Positions 43,783 through 52,255 of a stretch of DNA of 64,000 nt are shown here, in pieces. The position numbers and the translations under genes are program-made. Position 1 is the first letter of the stretch; the number at the start of each line of letters is the position of its first letter. This DNA is from DASQPR01 sp963836785 (GTDB lineage: Bacteria > Actinomycetota > Actinomycetes > Mycobacteriales > Micromonosporaceae). The notes under the pieces are model-generated. The model saw only the letters and a program-made list of their open reading frames with translations, was not told where the DNA came from and searched no databases. The stretch covers positions 558,001 to 622,000 of the forward strand of contig CAWIKW010000002.1 of NCBI GenBank assembly GCA_963836785.1, written 5' to 3'.

Positions 43783-44597
43783 GCGTGGCGACGGCGATGC
43801 ATCGCGTGGAAATGCTCATGGGGACGGCGATCGCCGTGGATGTTGCGCACGCACCGTCCGATGTGGACGTGACCGCCGCGCTGGCCAAGACCTTCGAGTG
43901 GTTCGACGCGGTGGATCGTCGATTCAGCACGTACAAGCCGGACAGCGAAGTCTGCCGCATCGACCGCGGTGAGCTGCGGCCGGAGGACTTCTCCGACGAT
44001 ATGCGTGCGGTCCTCGACGCGAGCGAACAGATGCGGGTCCACACCGGCGGTTACTTCGACATATATGCGAACCGCCATCTCGACCCGTCAGGCTACGTCA
44101 AGGGCTGGTCCGTGCAGGTCGCGTCGGACCGTCTGCTCGCGGCCGGTCTCGTGAATCACTGCATCAACGCCGGTGGCGACGTCCGCGTCCGGGGCGTGTC
44201 AGACGACGGCGAGCCGTGGCGCGTCGGCATCCGGCATCCGTGGCAGCCGGACAAGGTTGCGTGGGTCGTCGCCGGATCCGACCTGGCGGTGGCAACGTCT
44301 GGAACGTACGAGCGCGGTCTTCATGTGATCGATCCGTTCAGCGGGCAGCCCGCGTCGTTCCTGCGGTCCGTCACGGTCACCGGTCCAGACCTGGCGGTCG
44401 CCGACGCGTACGCGACCGCGGCCGTAGCGATGAACGACCGTGGTCTGGGTTGGCTCGCCGCGCTGGACGGATATGAGAGCGCGGCCGTCACGGAGCGCGG
44501 CGACGCGTTCCGGTCCGACGGTCTGCCGGCGGTGTCCGTCGCCCGCGACGGCGAACCGCCCTCATCGTTGCGCGGGGGTCCCGGCCAGGCTGAGTAG
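43779..44597 (+). CDS. apbE: FAD:protein FMN transferase (ApbE family)
   Basis: 272 aa from GTG 43779, overlapping the FMN-binding gene's stop. ApbE motifs include FSTYKPDSEVCRID, HTGGYFDIYANRHLDPSGYVKGW (split by the substrate loop), CINAGGDVRVRG and the metal/FAD region VATSGTYERGLHVIDPFSG. It transfers FMN from FAD to Thr of the neighbouring carrier. No signal peptide is present, so as encoded it is cytoplasmic, which is unusual for a partner of a secreted substrate. Its 3' end overlaps the flavodoxin gene by 36 bp. Confidence 0.88.
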   Translation: MSVATAMHRVEMLMGTAIAVDVAHAPSDVDVTAALAKTFEWFDAVDRRFSTYKPDSEVCRIDRGELRPEDFSDDMRAVLDASEQMRVHTGGYFDIYANRHLDPSGYVKGWSVQVASDRLLAAGLVNHCINAGGDVRVRGVSDDGEPWRVGIRHPWQPDKVAWVVAGSDLAVATSGTYERGLHVIDPFSGQPASFLRSVTVTGPDLAVADAYATAAVAMNDRGLGWLAALDGYESAAVTERGDAFRSDGLPAVSVARDGEPPSSLRGGPGQAE

Positions 44598-45086
44598 CGT
44601 CTGTCCCCAGTCGCGAGCGCGATCGATCTCGTGGGGGAGCAACGGTCCGGTGGCCGATTCGACGAGGAACCGCTGCGGCGGGGCGACGGTGTGTGCGCCG
44701 CGATGCTCCAGCAATCGGCCGGTCGTACGGGCCGCATGGTCGAGCACGCGCAGCACGCTCGGGTGGTTCAACCGCGTGTCGAACACGGCCGCCGCCGTTC
44801 CCCGCGGAATCTGCAGCGCCGCGATCCACTCCCGGAGCCCCATCTGCGCGGCGGGCGGCGCTTCCTCGTATTGGGTCTCGGCTTGCCGCCGTGACCCGGG
44901 CCGGGTCATGCCCAGCTGGTGAGTCGGGCCGCCGACGACCAAAAGATCGATATCCTCGATGGACTCGGTCGCCGTACGCACGTCGATGATGGTCACCTCG
45001 GCACCGGTTCGCAAACCGTCGCCGATGGCCTCTGCGACCGACTTTGCGTTGCCGAACAACGTTTCGTAGACGATGAGCGCACGCAT
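44562..45086 (-). CDS. Flavodoxin
   Basis: 174 aa from ATG 45086. The FMN phosphate-binding loop is YETLFGNAKSVAEAIGDGL (T-x-T/F-G-N type), followed by IDLLVVGGPTHQLGM and a C-terminal domain typical of actinobacterial stand-alone flavodoxins. It is a cytoplasmic one- or two-electron carrier. It is preceded by two DevR-like boxes, convergent with apbE, and in the same redox neighbourhood. Confidence 0.87.
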   Translation of the reverse strand: MRALIVYETLFGNAKSVAEAIGDGLRTGAEVTIIDVRTATESIEDIDLLVVGGPTHQLGMTRPGSRRQAETQYEEAPPAAQMGLREWIAALQIPRGTAAAVFDTRLNHPSVLRVLDHAARTTGRLLEHRGAHTVAPPQRFLVESATGPLLPHEIDRARDWGQTLLSLAGTPAQR

Positions 45087-45461
45087 GATGGTGTCTCCCC
45101 TCCGCTGGGCCGCTCGGCCGCTGGACGGCCTGAACCGCTTGCGCCGGTCCCTCAACCGCCGGGACCGTTTCCTGAACCGCCGGCGACGCTGGCTGTGCTC
45201 GTCGGCCGGGCCTGTACACATTCAGGATCCGCCGGTCGGTGATGGCCCCGCGAGGGCGAACGGCCCGTGACCGCTGGGCCGACCGGCCCGGCGGGGGATT
45301 CGTCGTTAGCCGGTCGCCGAAACCGTCACATCGCCGGTGCGGTCCGCTCGGCACCACACATGCAGACGCGGCGGCGCCGTTTGCGGCCCACCCGGCCGAC
45401 CACGCCTCGACCCGGCGATCACGCCGGTCCGAGGAGGATCGGGTGACCCTAGGATCTACGT
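45087..45461. other. Promoter region of the flavodoxin gene
   Basis: 375 bp without a gene. It holds two DevR-like sites (45253-45289, listed separately) and an imperfect repeat around AACCGCCGG at 45150-45185. Confidence 0.4.
45253..45289. promoter_or_regulatory. Pair of DevR-box-like sites upstream of flavodoxin
   Basis: AGGGCGAACGGCCC (45253-45266) and GGGCCGACCGGCCC (45276-45289), spaced by 23 bp start to start (about two helical turns), about 170-200 bp upstream of the flavodoxin ATG. Confidence 0.55.
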
Positions 45462-45611
45462 GTGTCCTCCGCCTCAGAGACCGGAAGCGACGGCACGACG
45501 TGGACGCCGCCGGAGTTCGACATCTCCGCGTTGTCGCGGGTCCGCCTGGCCCGGCGGTCCCCGGCTGGCCAGACCGGCCTGCCGGGCCTGCCGCCGCTAC
45601 CCGCGGCTTAG
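45462..45611 (+). CDS. Possible 49-aa Pro/Gly-rich small protein
   Basis: GTG 45462 opens a frame reading TTWTPPEFDISALSRVRLA followed by a Pro/Gly/Leu-rich end. Composition is protein-like, and it converges with the devR-like gene with a 4-bp overlap of ends. GAGGAGG lies 25 nt upstream, too far for a normal ribosome-binding site. Tentative. Confidence 0.3.
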   Translation: MSSASETGSDGTTWTPPEFDISALSRVRLARRSPAGQTGLPGLPPLPAA

Positions 45612-46249
45612 CGCGCCTTGTTGCCGAGCAACCGGGTCGCCAGCACGGCGGCCTGGGTGCGCCGCTCCAGCCCAAGTTTGGCCAGGACGCTGGATACGTA
45701 GTTCTTGACCGTCTTGTCGGCGAGGAACATCTTCTGCGCGATTTCGTGATTGGTCAGACCCTGCGCGATGAACTCCAAGATGCGCCGCTCCTGATCGGTC
45801 AGCGACTTGAGTTCGTTGGGCTGCTCGACACCGGTGCGGATCCGATCCAGCACCCGGGCGGTCACGGCCGGGTCGAGCAGCGACTGGCCCGCACCAACGC
45901 GTCGCACCGCGTCGACGAGATCGGTCCCGCGGATCTGCTTGAGCACGTAGCCGGCCGCCCCGGCCATGATCGCCGAGAACAGCGCCTCGTCATCCTCGTA
46001 CGAGGTGAGGATCAAGCCCTGGATCGTCGGATCGACCGCACGGACGTCGCGACATACGTCGATGCCGTTGCCGTCGGGCAACCGCGCATCGAGGATGGCG
46101 ACGTCCGGGCGCAGGGCCGGGATGCGGTGCACCGCTTCGACGGCCGAACCCGACTCGCCGACAATCTCGATGTCGCCGTCCTGGGTGAGCAGGTCGGCGA
46201 TGCCTCGGCGGACCACCTCGTGGTCGTCGAGCAGGAAGACACGGATCAC
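45608..46249 (-). CDS. devR: DevR/DosR-like NarL-family response regulator
   Basis: 213 aa from ATG 46249. The receiver domain has the acidic pair LLDDHEV, phospho-acceptor Asp54 (VAILDARLPDG), Thr (LILTSYEDDEAL) and Lys (GYVLKQIRG). A LuxR-type helix-turn-helix follows with TDQERRILEFIAQGLTNHEI and MFLADKTVKNYVSSVLAKLG, then ERRTQAAVLATRL, very close to mycobacterial DosR/DevR. It should bind the GGGNC...GNCCC sites found across this region, including two in its own divergent promoter. No DevS/DosT sensor kinase is in the window. Confidence 0.92.
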   Translation of the reverse strand: MIRVFLLDDHEVVRRGIADLLTQDGDIEIVGESGSAVEAVHRIPALRPDVAILDARLPDGNGIDVCRDVRAVDPTIQGLILTSYEDDEALFSAIMAGAAGYVLKQIRGTDLVDAVRRVGAGQSLLDPAVTARVLDRIRTGVEQPNELKSLTDQERRILEFIAQGLTNHEIAQKMFLADKTVKNYVSSVLAKLGLERRTQAAVLATRLLGNKAR

Positions 46250-46284
46250 ACGTTGTTTCTACACGCTCGCGACCGGGTCAGGCA

Positions 46285-46346
46285 GGGTCGAACGGCCCCC
46301 GCGGACGGGACCCAGGTAGCCCGGCGTGGTCGGGACCTGCGGCTCT
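46285..46346. promoter_or_regulatory. Two DevR-box-like sites in the devR / nitroreductase divergent promoter
   Basis: GGGTCGAACGGCCCC (46285-46299) and GGGACCTGCGGCTCT (46332-46346) lie between the devR-like start (46249) and the nitroreductase start (46397). They suggest autoregulation plus control of the nitroreductase. Confidence 0.6.
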
Positions 46347-46396
46347 GCCCGGCGGCGCGATCACGACCGAGGCTGGAAGTGACCTGGGAGGCCCAT

Positions 46397-47392
46397 ATGG
46401 ACATGGCGAACACCCGCGCCGAGATGAACGTGACCGACCGGCTCGCGCAAGCACTGACCGTCGCCGGTCGCGCTCCGTCGATCCACAACACCCAGCCGTG
46501 GCGATGGCGCCTGCGGGGCGGCGTGGCTGACCTGTACGCCGACACCCGGCGACAACTCGTCGTCGTCGATTCGGACCGGCGGCTGATGACGCTCAGTTGC
46601 GGTGCCGCCCTGGATCACGCGTGCACCGCACTCGCCGCCGACGGGATCGCCGCCGAGGTCGATCTCCTCCCAAGCACGGGTGACCCGACTCATCTGGCCC
46701 GAATCACCGTGACCGGCCGTACGGCGGTGACGGACGACGCGGTGCGGTTGTTGCACACGATCCAGATCCGTCACACCGACCGGCGGCCGCTGCTCGACCG
46801 GTCGATCCGGGGCAGCGACGTTGCCGCGATGCGTACGATCGCCGGCCGATACGGCACGGGCCTGCATCCGATCAGTCGTACGGATGTCCTGGAATTGGCC
46901 GCGGCGACCGCACGGGCACAACGCGACGAGATCGACGACGGCGCCGCCCAACGCGAACTCGACGCGTGGACCGGCGACCACCGCCCTCCCGGCGCCGGGG
47001 TGCCGGACGCGAACATCCTGAGCGAACCAGCTCAGACGACCGTACCGTCGCGTGACTTCGGCCATCCGGGCGTGGCTCCGACAAACTCGGGCCACGACGC
47101 AAGCGCCATGTACGCGATCCTCTACGGCCCCGACGACGAGCCAACCTCATGGCTCCAGGCCGGACGGGCATTGTCGGCCCTGTGGCTCTATGCGGTCGCA
47201 CACAACATCGCCGTGCTGCCCCTGTCGGCGGCCGTCGAGGAGGCGTTCACCCGACAGGCATTGCACCGCATGCTCTCCGGTCTCGGCTACGCGCAGCTGG
47301 CCGTACGGCTGGGCATCGCCGACCCCGACCAGGAGGCGACGCCGCACACTCCACGGCTGCCGGCGAGCGAAACGATCACCATCGTGGAGTGA
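46397..47392 (+). CDS. Acg-type nitroreductase family protein
   Basis: 331 aa from ATG 46397. The Acg family pattern is AGRAPSIHNTQPWRWRL near the N-terminus, LMTLSCGAALDHACTALAA, IQIRHTDRRPLLDR, an internal lid, then WLQAGRALSALWLYAVAHN and ALHRMLSGLGYAQLAVRLG. Mycobacterial Acg (Rv2032) is a DosR-regulon flavoprotein thought to sequester FMN. Divergence from devR across two boxes supports similar control. Confidence 0.88.
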   Translation: MDMANTRAEMNVTDRLAQALTVAGRAPSIHNTQPWRWRLRGGVADLYADTRRQLVVVDSDRRLMTLSCGAALDHACTALAADGIAAEVDLLPSTGDPTHLARITVTGRTAVTDDAVRLLHTIQIRHTDRRPLLDRSIRGSDVAAMRTIAGRYGTGLHPISRTDVLELAAATARAQRDEIDDGAAQRELDAWTGDHRPPGAGVPDANILSEPAQTTVPSRDFGHPGVAPTNSGHDASAMYAILYGPDDEPTSWLQAGRALSALWLYAVAHNIAVLPLSAAVEEAFTRQALHRMLSGLGYAQLAVRLGIADPDQEATPHTPRLPASETITIVE

Positions 47393-47641
47393 CCCGTGCG
47401 GACCGCGGCCGCTACGTCGCGCGGTTGACGTCATCGGCGATCTGGCCGGAACCGGTCGGGTCGCCGATGATGTGTTCGCGGAGGCGTGGCCAGGACCGCG
47501 GTCCGGTGGGAGCTGTCCGGCCCGTCGCGGCCCGACGCTTTCTCGACGATTTCGCGCCGCGGGTCACCATTGGCGGGTTTGCTGGGCACGTCGGTGGCGT
47601 CGGAGACGAGCCCGGGTCGAAGAGGGGTGTGGGGAGATTCG

Positions 47642-48814
47642 ATGAGCTTCGGCACCCTCGCACTGATCTCGGCCGTGGCGGTTCTTGGTCCGCTTCTTGC
47701 CCTCCCGCGCCGCTGGCATCTACCGCTCCTCCTTGGCGAGCTGCTGGCCGGCATCGTCCTCGGCCACACCGGTTTCGGCATCCTGCATCCCGAGGACGTG
47801 ACGTTTACGTTCCTCGCCAACATCGGCTTCGCGCTCGTCATGTTCGTCGCCGGAACTCAGGTGCCGATACGCGACCCACGCCTGCCGGCCGCCCTGCGCA
47901 CCGGCGGCCTGCGGGTGCTCGGCGTCAGCGCCCTCGCCGTACCGGTCGCCCTCGGCGTCGCACACGTGTTCGACACCGGGCATGCGGCGCTCTACGCCGT
48001 GTTGTTCGCGTCATCGTCGGCGGCACTCGTGCTGCCGATCGTCGACACGCTGCGTCTCGACGGCGCGCCCGTCATTGCGCTGCTGCCCCAGGTGGCCATC
48101 GCCGACACGCTGGGCATTGTCGCGCTGCCGCTGGTCATCGACACACGCCATGCGGCCCGCGCGGCGTTGGGCGCCGCGGCGGTCATCGGGTGTACGGCCG
48201 TGCTGTTCGTCGTTCTGCGGCACCTCGAACGCTCCGGCATCCGTCGGCGCGTCCATCGGCTCTCCGAACATCGCAAGTTCGCCCTGGAACTGCGGATCAA
48301 CCTCGTCATCCTGTTCGCGCTGGCCGCTCTGGCCGTAGCGACGCACGTGTCGATTCTCCTGGCCGGCTTCGGGTTCGGACTCGCCGTCGCCGCCGTGGGC
48401 GAGCCGCGACGCCTGGCCCGACAACTGTTCGCGCTGACCGAGGGTTTCCTGGGACCGCTCTTCTTCGTCTGGCTGGGGGCGTCACTCGACATTCGCGAAT
48501 TCGGTCACCACAAGTCGTTCATCCTCCTTGGCATCGTCCTCGGCGGCTGCGCGGTGCTCGTCCACCTGGCGATGCGGGTCACCGGTCAGCCATTGTCGAT
48601 GGGTGGCCTGGCCGCCGCACAACTCGGCGTGCCGGTCGCCGCGGCGACCGTCGGATCCGAGTTGCACGTGCTCGCTGCGGGCGAGCCGGCCGCGCTCATC
48701 GTCGGGGCGTTGATCACAGTCGCCGTCGCGGTGATCGCCGGCGGCCGTGCCGTACGTAAGGGTCTGGTCAAGCCGACCGACCCACCCGTGGTGGCCGACG
48801 AGGCAGCCGAGTGA
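47642..48814 (+). CDS. Cation:proton antiporter (CPA2 family)
   Basis: 390 aa from ATG 47642 (GGGGAGA upstream). It has 12 or so helices with the Kef/NapA-type core: LLLGELLAGIVLGHTGFGIL, IGFALVMFVAGTQVPIRDP, QVAIADTLGIVALPLV and LFFVWLGASLDIREF. There is no RCK/TrkA-N domain. It exchanges Na+ or K+ for H+, helping pH and ion homeostasis in energy-limited cells. The 249-bp upstream gap contains GGACCGCGGTCC (47503-47514), a possible regulator dyad. Confidence 0.87.
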   Translation: MSFGTLALISAVAVLGPLLALPRRWHLPLLLGELLAGIVLGHTGFGILHPEDVTFTFLANIGFALVMFVAGTQVPIRDPRLPAALRTGGLRVLGVSALAVPVALGVAHVFDTGHAALYAVLFASSSAALVLPIVDTLRLDGAPVIALLPQVAIADTLGIVALPLVIDTRHAARAALGAAAVIGCTAVLFVVLRHLERSGIRRRVHRLSEHRKFALELRINLVILFALAALAVATHVSILLAGFGFGLAVAAVGEPRRLARQLFALTEGFLGPLFFVWLGASLDIREFGHHKSFILLGIVLGGCAVLVHLAMRVTGQPLSMGGLAAAQLGVPVAAATVGSELHVLAAGEPAALIVGALITVAVAVIAGGRAVRKGLVKPTDPPVVADEAAE

Positions 48815-48879
48815 TTCGGTCGACCGGAGCGGCGATCGTGTGACATCGCCGTGCGACGACGCTTAACCCCATGACGTGG

Positions 48880-49854
48880 TCAGCCGGTGGTGTCGATGAC
48901 GCTGTCGATCGGTCGCCGGGGTGAACTCGTGGTCGGCTGACCGAAGCCCAACCTGATGATCATTTGCGGTGTGCCCTGCCGGCGTAGCGTGCGGCGAAGC
49001 TCGTCGCGGGCCGGCGGAACCTCGATCGGCTGCGACAGCATGGATGCCGCCAGTCCGGCATCGGTGGCGGTCAGGAGCACCACCTGCAACGCCATGCCGG
49101 CAACGACATCGTCGTAGCGGCCGCCGCCGCTGGTCCCGAGGACGGCCAGCAACGGCTCCTGTTCGAAGTCCCGGCCCTCGGCTCGCTCCTTGCCGCCGTA
49201 GTCGCGCATGGCGAGCACGTCCTGCGGCGCGGGCGCGATGCCGGCCGCCTCGGTGGGGATGCCGACCTGTTCGGTGTGGTAGCGGCTGGTCCACGCTTGC
49301 ATCTCGGCAACGTAGGCCGTGTCGCCCCGCAACACCTGCTCGGCGTCGCGGACGATCGCGGCCAGGTTCGCGACCGACGTACGGTCGTCGACCAGCACCA
49401 GCCATCCGCCCGCGGCCTCGGCCGCGGCAACGATCCGGGCCCGGGCGTCGGCCGGGACCGGCGCGTCCGAGAACGGTCGCCGATTGCTGCGTCGTCGCGT
49501 GATCGCCGAAGCCAACGCCTGTTGCCGGGGTGAGGGCGCACATGCGCCGTCGGCGCTGATGGTGGCGACCAGGAGCTCATCGCCCGATCGGGGCCACAGC
49601 CGGGTCTTGGCCCGCACCCCGGCGATCACCAAGGACAGCTCGATGTTGGCGACGGCGGCACCACACGCGACCCGCGTCGCCCACTGGCCCGGATCGGCCA
49701 CCGGCAACAGCCGGTACGGGTCGATGCGGACTTCGATGGCGCGATCGACGAAGGCGAAACGCCACGGCTGGACGTTGTACACCGACGGCGCACGTACGGC
49801 CGCCGTAACCGCGCTGCGGAACAGATCGACATCGATCGACGGTACGACGGTCAT
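48880..49854 (-). CDS. Second Acg-type nitroreductase family protein
   Basis: 324 aa from ATG 49854 with AGGGAGG upstream. Equivalent motifs to the 46.4-kb gene are VRAPSVYNVQPWRFAFVD, RVACGAAVANIELSLVIAG, SAITRRRSNRRPFSD and TATDAGLAASMLSQP. It ends with GTPQMIIRLGFGQP. It is probably an FMN-binding protein; substrate reduction has not been shown for close relatives. Two DevR-like boxes lie 70-115 bp upstream. Confidence 0.87.
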   Translation of the reverse strand: MTVVPSIDVDLFRSAVTAAVRAPSVYNVQPWRFAFVDRAIEVRIDPYRLLPVADPGQWATRVACGAAVANIELSLVIAGVRAKTRLWPRSGDELLVATISADGACAPSPRQQALASAITRRRSNRRPFSDAPVPADARARIVAAAEAAGGWLVLVDDRTSVANLAAIVRDAEQVLRGDTAYVAEMQAWTSRYHTEQVGIPTEAAGIAPAPQDVLAMRDYGGKERAEGRDFEQEPLLAVLGTSGGGRYDDVVAGMALQVVLLTATDAGLAASMLSQPIEVPPARDELRRTLRRQGTPQMIIRLGFGQPTTSSPRRPIDSVIDTTG

Positions 49855-49922
49855 GACGAGCCTCCCTTCTCATTGCATGATCTCTACCGTCGACGATCGG
49901 CGGCCGGGCCGGCCGGCGGTAG

Positions 49923-50047
49923 GGGCAGAGGTCCCGGCGAATGTCGGGGCACACGGGCCGAAGGTCCCGTTTTGCCGAGCGACGCGTCCGGCGGTACCCG
50001 TTGCTATGGCCGGCGGACACCGATAGCCCAATGGGCCGACCGACCCC
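49923..50047. promoter_or_regulatory. Three DevR-box-like sites between nitroreductase and CBS-protein genes
   Basis: GGGCAGAGGTCCC (49923-49935), GGGCCGAAGGTCCC (49955-49968) and GGGCCGACCGACCCC (50033-50047). The first two are placed for the minus-strand nitroreductase, the third for the plus-strand CBS gene. Confidence 0.6.
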
Positions 50048-50149
50048 CGGCGCGGGTGCTGTCCGGCCCTGACCGTCTTCGGATCAGGTCGGCAGCATCA
50101 ATGGGAGATGCCATCGCAGACGGTAGCGACACCGGTGATCGGAGAAGCC

Positions 50150-50584
50150 ATGAAAGCGATCTACGTCGACCCGCACGACCCGACCAGCGGCGTCAACGCC
50201 GCTCGCCGGCGGGTCACATCCGTCATGAGCAGCCCGGTGCAATGCGTACGAGCATCGACGCCACTCGGCGTCGCACTGCCGACGATGGTGCGCTCGGCGG
50301 TACGCCATCTGGCCATCGTGGACGACGGCGGTCGACTCATCGGTATCCTTTCGGACCGTGCCATCGCCGCCGCGTGGGCCGCCGACCCGAGTTGCCTGTC
50401 CCGGGTTACGGCTGCGACCGTCATGGAGGCCGGCCCAGCGATCGTCGGGCCGGGCGCGCACGTACTCGACGCCGCCCGGGCCATGCGCGCGATCGGCACC
50501 GACGCGGTCGCCGTCGTGGACGCTGACGGTGTCGTCGTCGGGATCGTCACCGGGAGTGACATGATCGCTCAGTTGGCCCGGTGA
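50150..50584 (+). CDS. Paired CBS-domain protein
   Basis: 144 aa from ATG 50150, preferred over ATG 50108 because GGAGAAG sits just upstream. Two CBS motifs are visible: VTSVMSSPVQCVRASTPLGV...RHLAIVDDGGRLIGILSDRA, and VMEAGPAIVGPGAHVLDAAR...AVAVVDADGVVVGIVTGSD. Such proteins bind adenine nucleotides as energy sensors and are typical DosR-regulon members in mycobacteria. Confidence 0.87.
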   Translation: MKAIYVDPHDPTSGVNAARRRVTSVMSSPVQCVRASTPLGVALPTMVRSAVRHLAIVDDGGRLIGILSDRAIAAAWAADPSCLSRVTAATVMEAGPAIVGPGAHVLDAARAMRAIGTDAVAVVDADGVVVGIVTGSDMIAQLAR

Positions 50585-50891
50585 ACGAACGCCAGCGACG
50601 TGAAGCCCTGCCGCTGTCCGCCTACCTCGGTATCCGCCGGCGTCCGGAACCCGCGAGGCGGATGAAACGAAGGGTCAATTGGCCGGCGGACCGTGATACG
50701 TGATCGCATTGGCGGTCTGCGCCGACAACATGATCAGGTCCGACGTGGTCGACGCCTTGAGTAGCCACGCTCGTGGTACGGGCCAAGACGCGGTCGACGG
50801 ACGCCGAGCCCTAGCGCCGGTTCACCGCAGCCGCTGCGTACCTGTGCGATGGCGCCACACTCGTGTGCGCGGGGTGGCAGACTAGCGCACT
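50585..50891. other. Intergenic region between the CBS gene and the NRPS locus
   Basis: 307 bp, nothing recognisable apart from short frames. It marks the junction of the stress region and the peptide cluster. Confidence 0.35.
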
Positions 50892-51566
50892 GTGCCGGAC
50901 TCAGACGCCTGTTGGGTTTTCTGGGGCGATCGCATGGATCTCGCTCGTCGTCGCGACCTGTTGGACCCGACCGAGGCGACGCGGGTCAACCGTGTCACCA
51001 ACGCGGAGGACCGCACGCGACAGATTGCCGGGGCGGCACTTCTGCGCCTCGCCGCAGGGCATCTGGCCGACATCGATCCCGCCATGATCTGCGTCGATCG
51101 GACGTGTGACACATGCGGCGAACCGCATGGGCGGCCGCAACTGGTCGGGACCGATCTCCACGCATCGATTTCACATTCGGGCGATCGGATCGCCGTGGCT
51201 CTGACGCGTGCCGGCCAGGTTGGCGTCGACGTCGAGCGAATCAGCTCCATCGATCTGGCCGAGATGGCGTCCGGCGTCTTGGGCCTCGAGGAGCACGCGA
51301 ATTCGACGACCGACTTCTTCGTCTATTGGGTGCGCAAGGAATCGGTTGTCAAGGCGACCGGCGACGGCGTCGTCGCGGCGCTGGAACGGGTCCGCGTGAG
51401 CCGGCCCAGCGAACCGGCCACGCTGCTCGGCTATCCGGACCGTGCGCCGCTGGCAGCCACCATCACCGATCTGCACCCGGGCGACGACTACGTCGCCGCT
51501 GTCACCGTGCTTGCGACCGTCCCGGTTATCGTCACCGAGCAGACGTGGGCGTCCCTTGTGGACTGA
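50892..51566 (+). CDS. 4'-phosphopantetheinyl transferase (Sfp type)
   Basis: 224 aa from GTG 50892. Family motifs are ICVDRTCDTCGEPHGRPQL, LHASISHSGDRIAVAL, VGVDVERISSIDLAEMA (metal-binding GxDxE) and FFVYWVRKESVVKATGDGV (WxxKE). It activates carrier proteins by adding the phosphopantetheine arm of CoA to Ser. Its probable clients are the two carrier domains encoded downstream (Ser61 of the 52.3-kb gene and Ser787 of the 54.9-kb gene). It is separated from them by 689 bp, so it may be transcribed separately. Confidence 0.92.
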   Translation: MPDSDACWVFWGDRMDLARRRDLLDPTEATRVNRVTNAEDRTRQIAGAALLRLAAGHLADIDPAMICVDRTCDTCGEPHGRPQLVGTDLHASISHSGDRIAVALTRAGQVGVDVERISSIDLAEMASGVLGLEEHANSTTDFFVYWVRKESVVKATGDGVVAALERVRVSRPSEPATLLGYPDRAPLAATITDLHPGDDYVAAVTVLATVPVIVTEQTWASLVD

Positions 51567-52255
51567 GCGTTGAACCCGGTGTCCTCGGCCGATCACCGCA
51601 ATCGTCCGACCCGGCCGCTCGTTCGTCCGCCCGCCGCAGCAATCGCCGGTCAGTCGGCCGGCTCACCCGTTGCCGGACCCGGCCCGGATATCAAACGTGA
51701 TCCTCGACCCGCCGGCCAGGGCGCCGTGTGACGCGGCGGTCTTCACTACACCCCGTAGGGTCGCCCGATGATACGACCGTTGCCGACTAAGCCGCTCTCG
51801 TATCGCGCTGATCATCGCCACACCCGACACCCTCGGATACGTGCTCGGCGAGCGGTCGATTTCCGCGTTTCCATCCGTTGCCGACGCGATGGCAACTAAC
51901 GTCGTGCTCTGTGAGGCTACTGTGAGGTTACGTCGACAGCGCGCTGAACGTCTGACCTTCACAATCGGCTGACGTCGGCGCGCAGTCCGGGCGAGGTAGC
52001 GTGCGGCGCCCGGCTTCTTTCTCGATGCCGGGTCATTGCCGTCCCATGCGAGTGGGAACGCGTTAGGGTCAATCTGCCGCCCTTCGCGAAGCGCTCATAA
52101 GCGCCGTTGCCCACGCCGTCAGCGTCCCACGGGAACGCAGCCCCATGAGGCGGCAACTCTTGTCGCACAGTCAAGGAGGCGACCACGCACGGGCTTTTCT
52201 TCAGACGGCGCCCAAAACTGTCCACCTTTCCTTCCGCTGGGAGGCATGAGCAATC
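51567..52255. other. Upstream regulatory region of the NRPS cluster
   Basis: 689 bp without a credible gene, slightly lower in GC than its flanks. It holds the direct repeat at 51909-51930. TGGGAGG at 52239-52245 is the ribosome-binding site for the GTG start at 52256. No riboswitch-like structure was recognised. Confidence 0.45.
51909..51930. promoter_or_regulatory. 11-bp-period direct repeat, possible SARP-type operator
   Basis: CTGTGAGGCTA (51909-51919) is followed at once by CTGTGAGGTTA (51920-51930), i.e. a heptamer repeated with 4-bp spacing on the same helix face. That is the geometry of Streptomyces antibiotic regulatory protein (SARP) binding sites. No SARP gene is in the window. 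Confidence 0.45.

Noticed and set aside
45239..47392. A single 717-codon plus-strand gene spanning devR and the nitroreductase
   Set aside because: The 5' half is antisense to devR and not protein-like. The nitroreductase begins at ATG 46397.
47149..48759. 536-codon open frame overlapping the antiporter gene
   Set aside because: Arg/Ala/His-rich with no family features. The antiporter frame has a ribosome-binding site and coherent helices.
51567..52255. Riboswitch or MbtH-like gene upstream of the NRPS cluster
   Set aside because: No coding frame with MbtH motifs (NxEExxSxWP) and no recognisable aptamer core.
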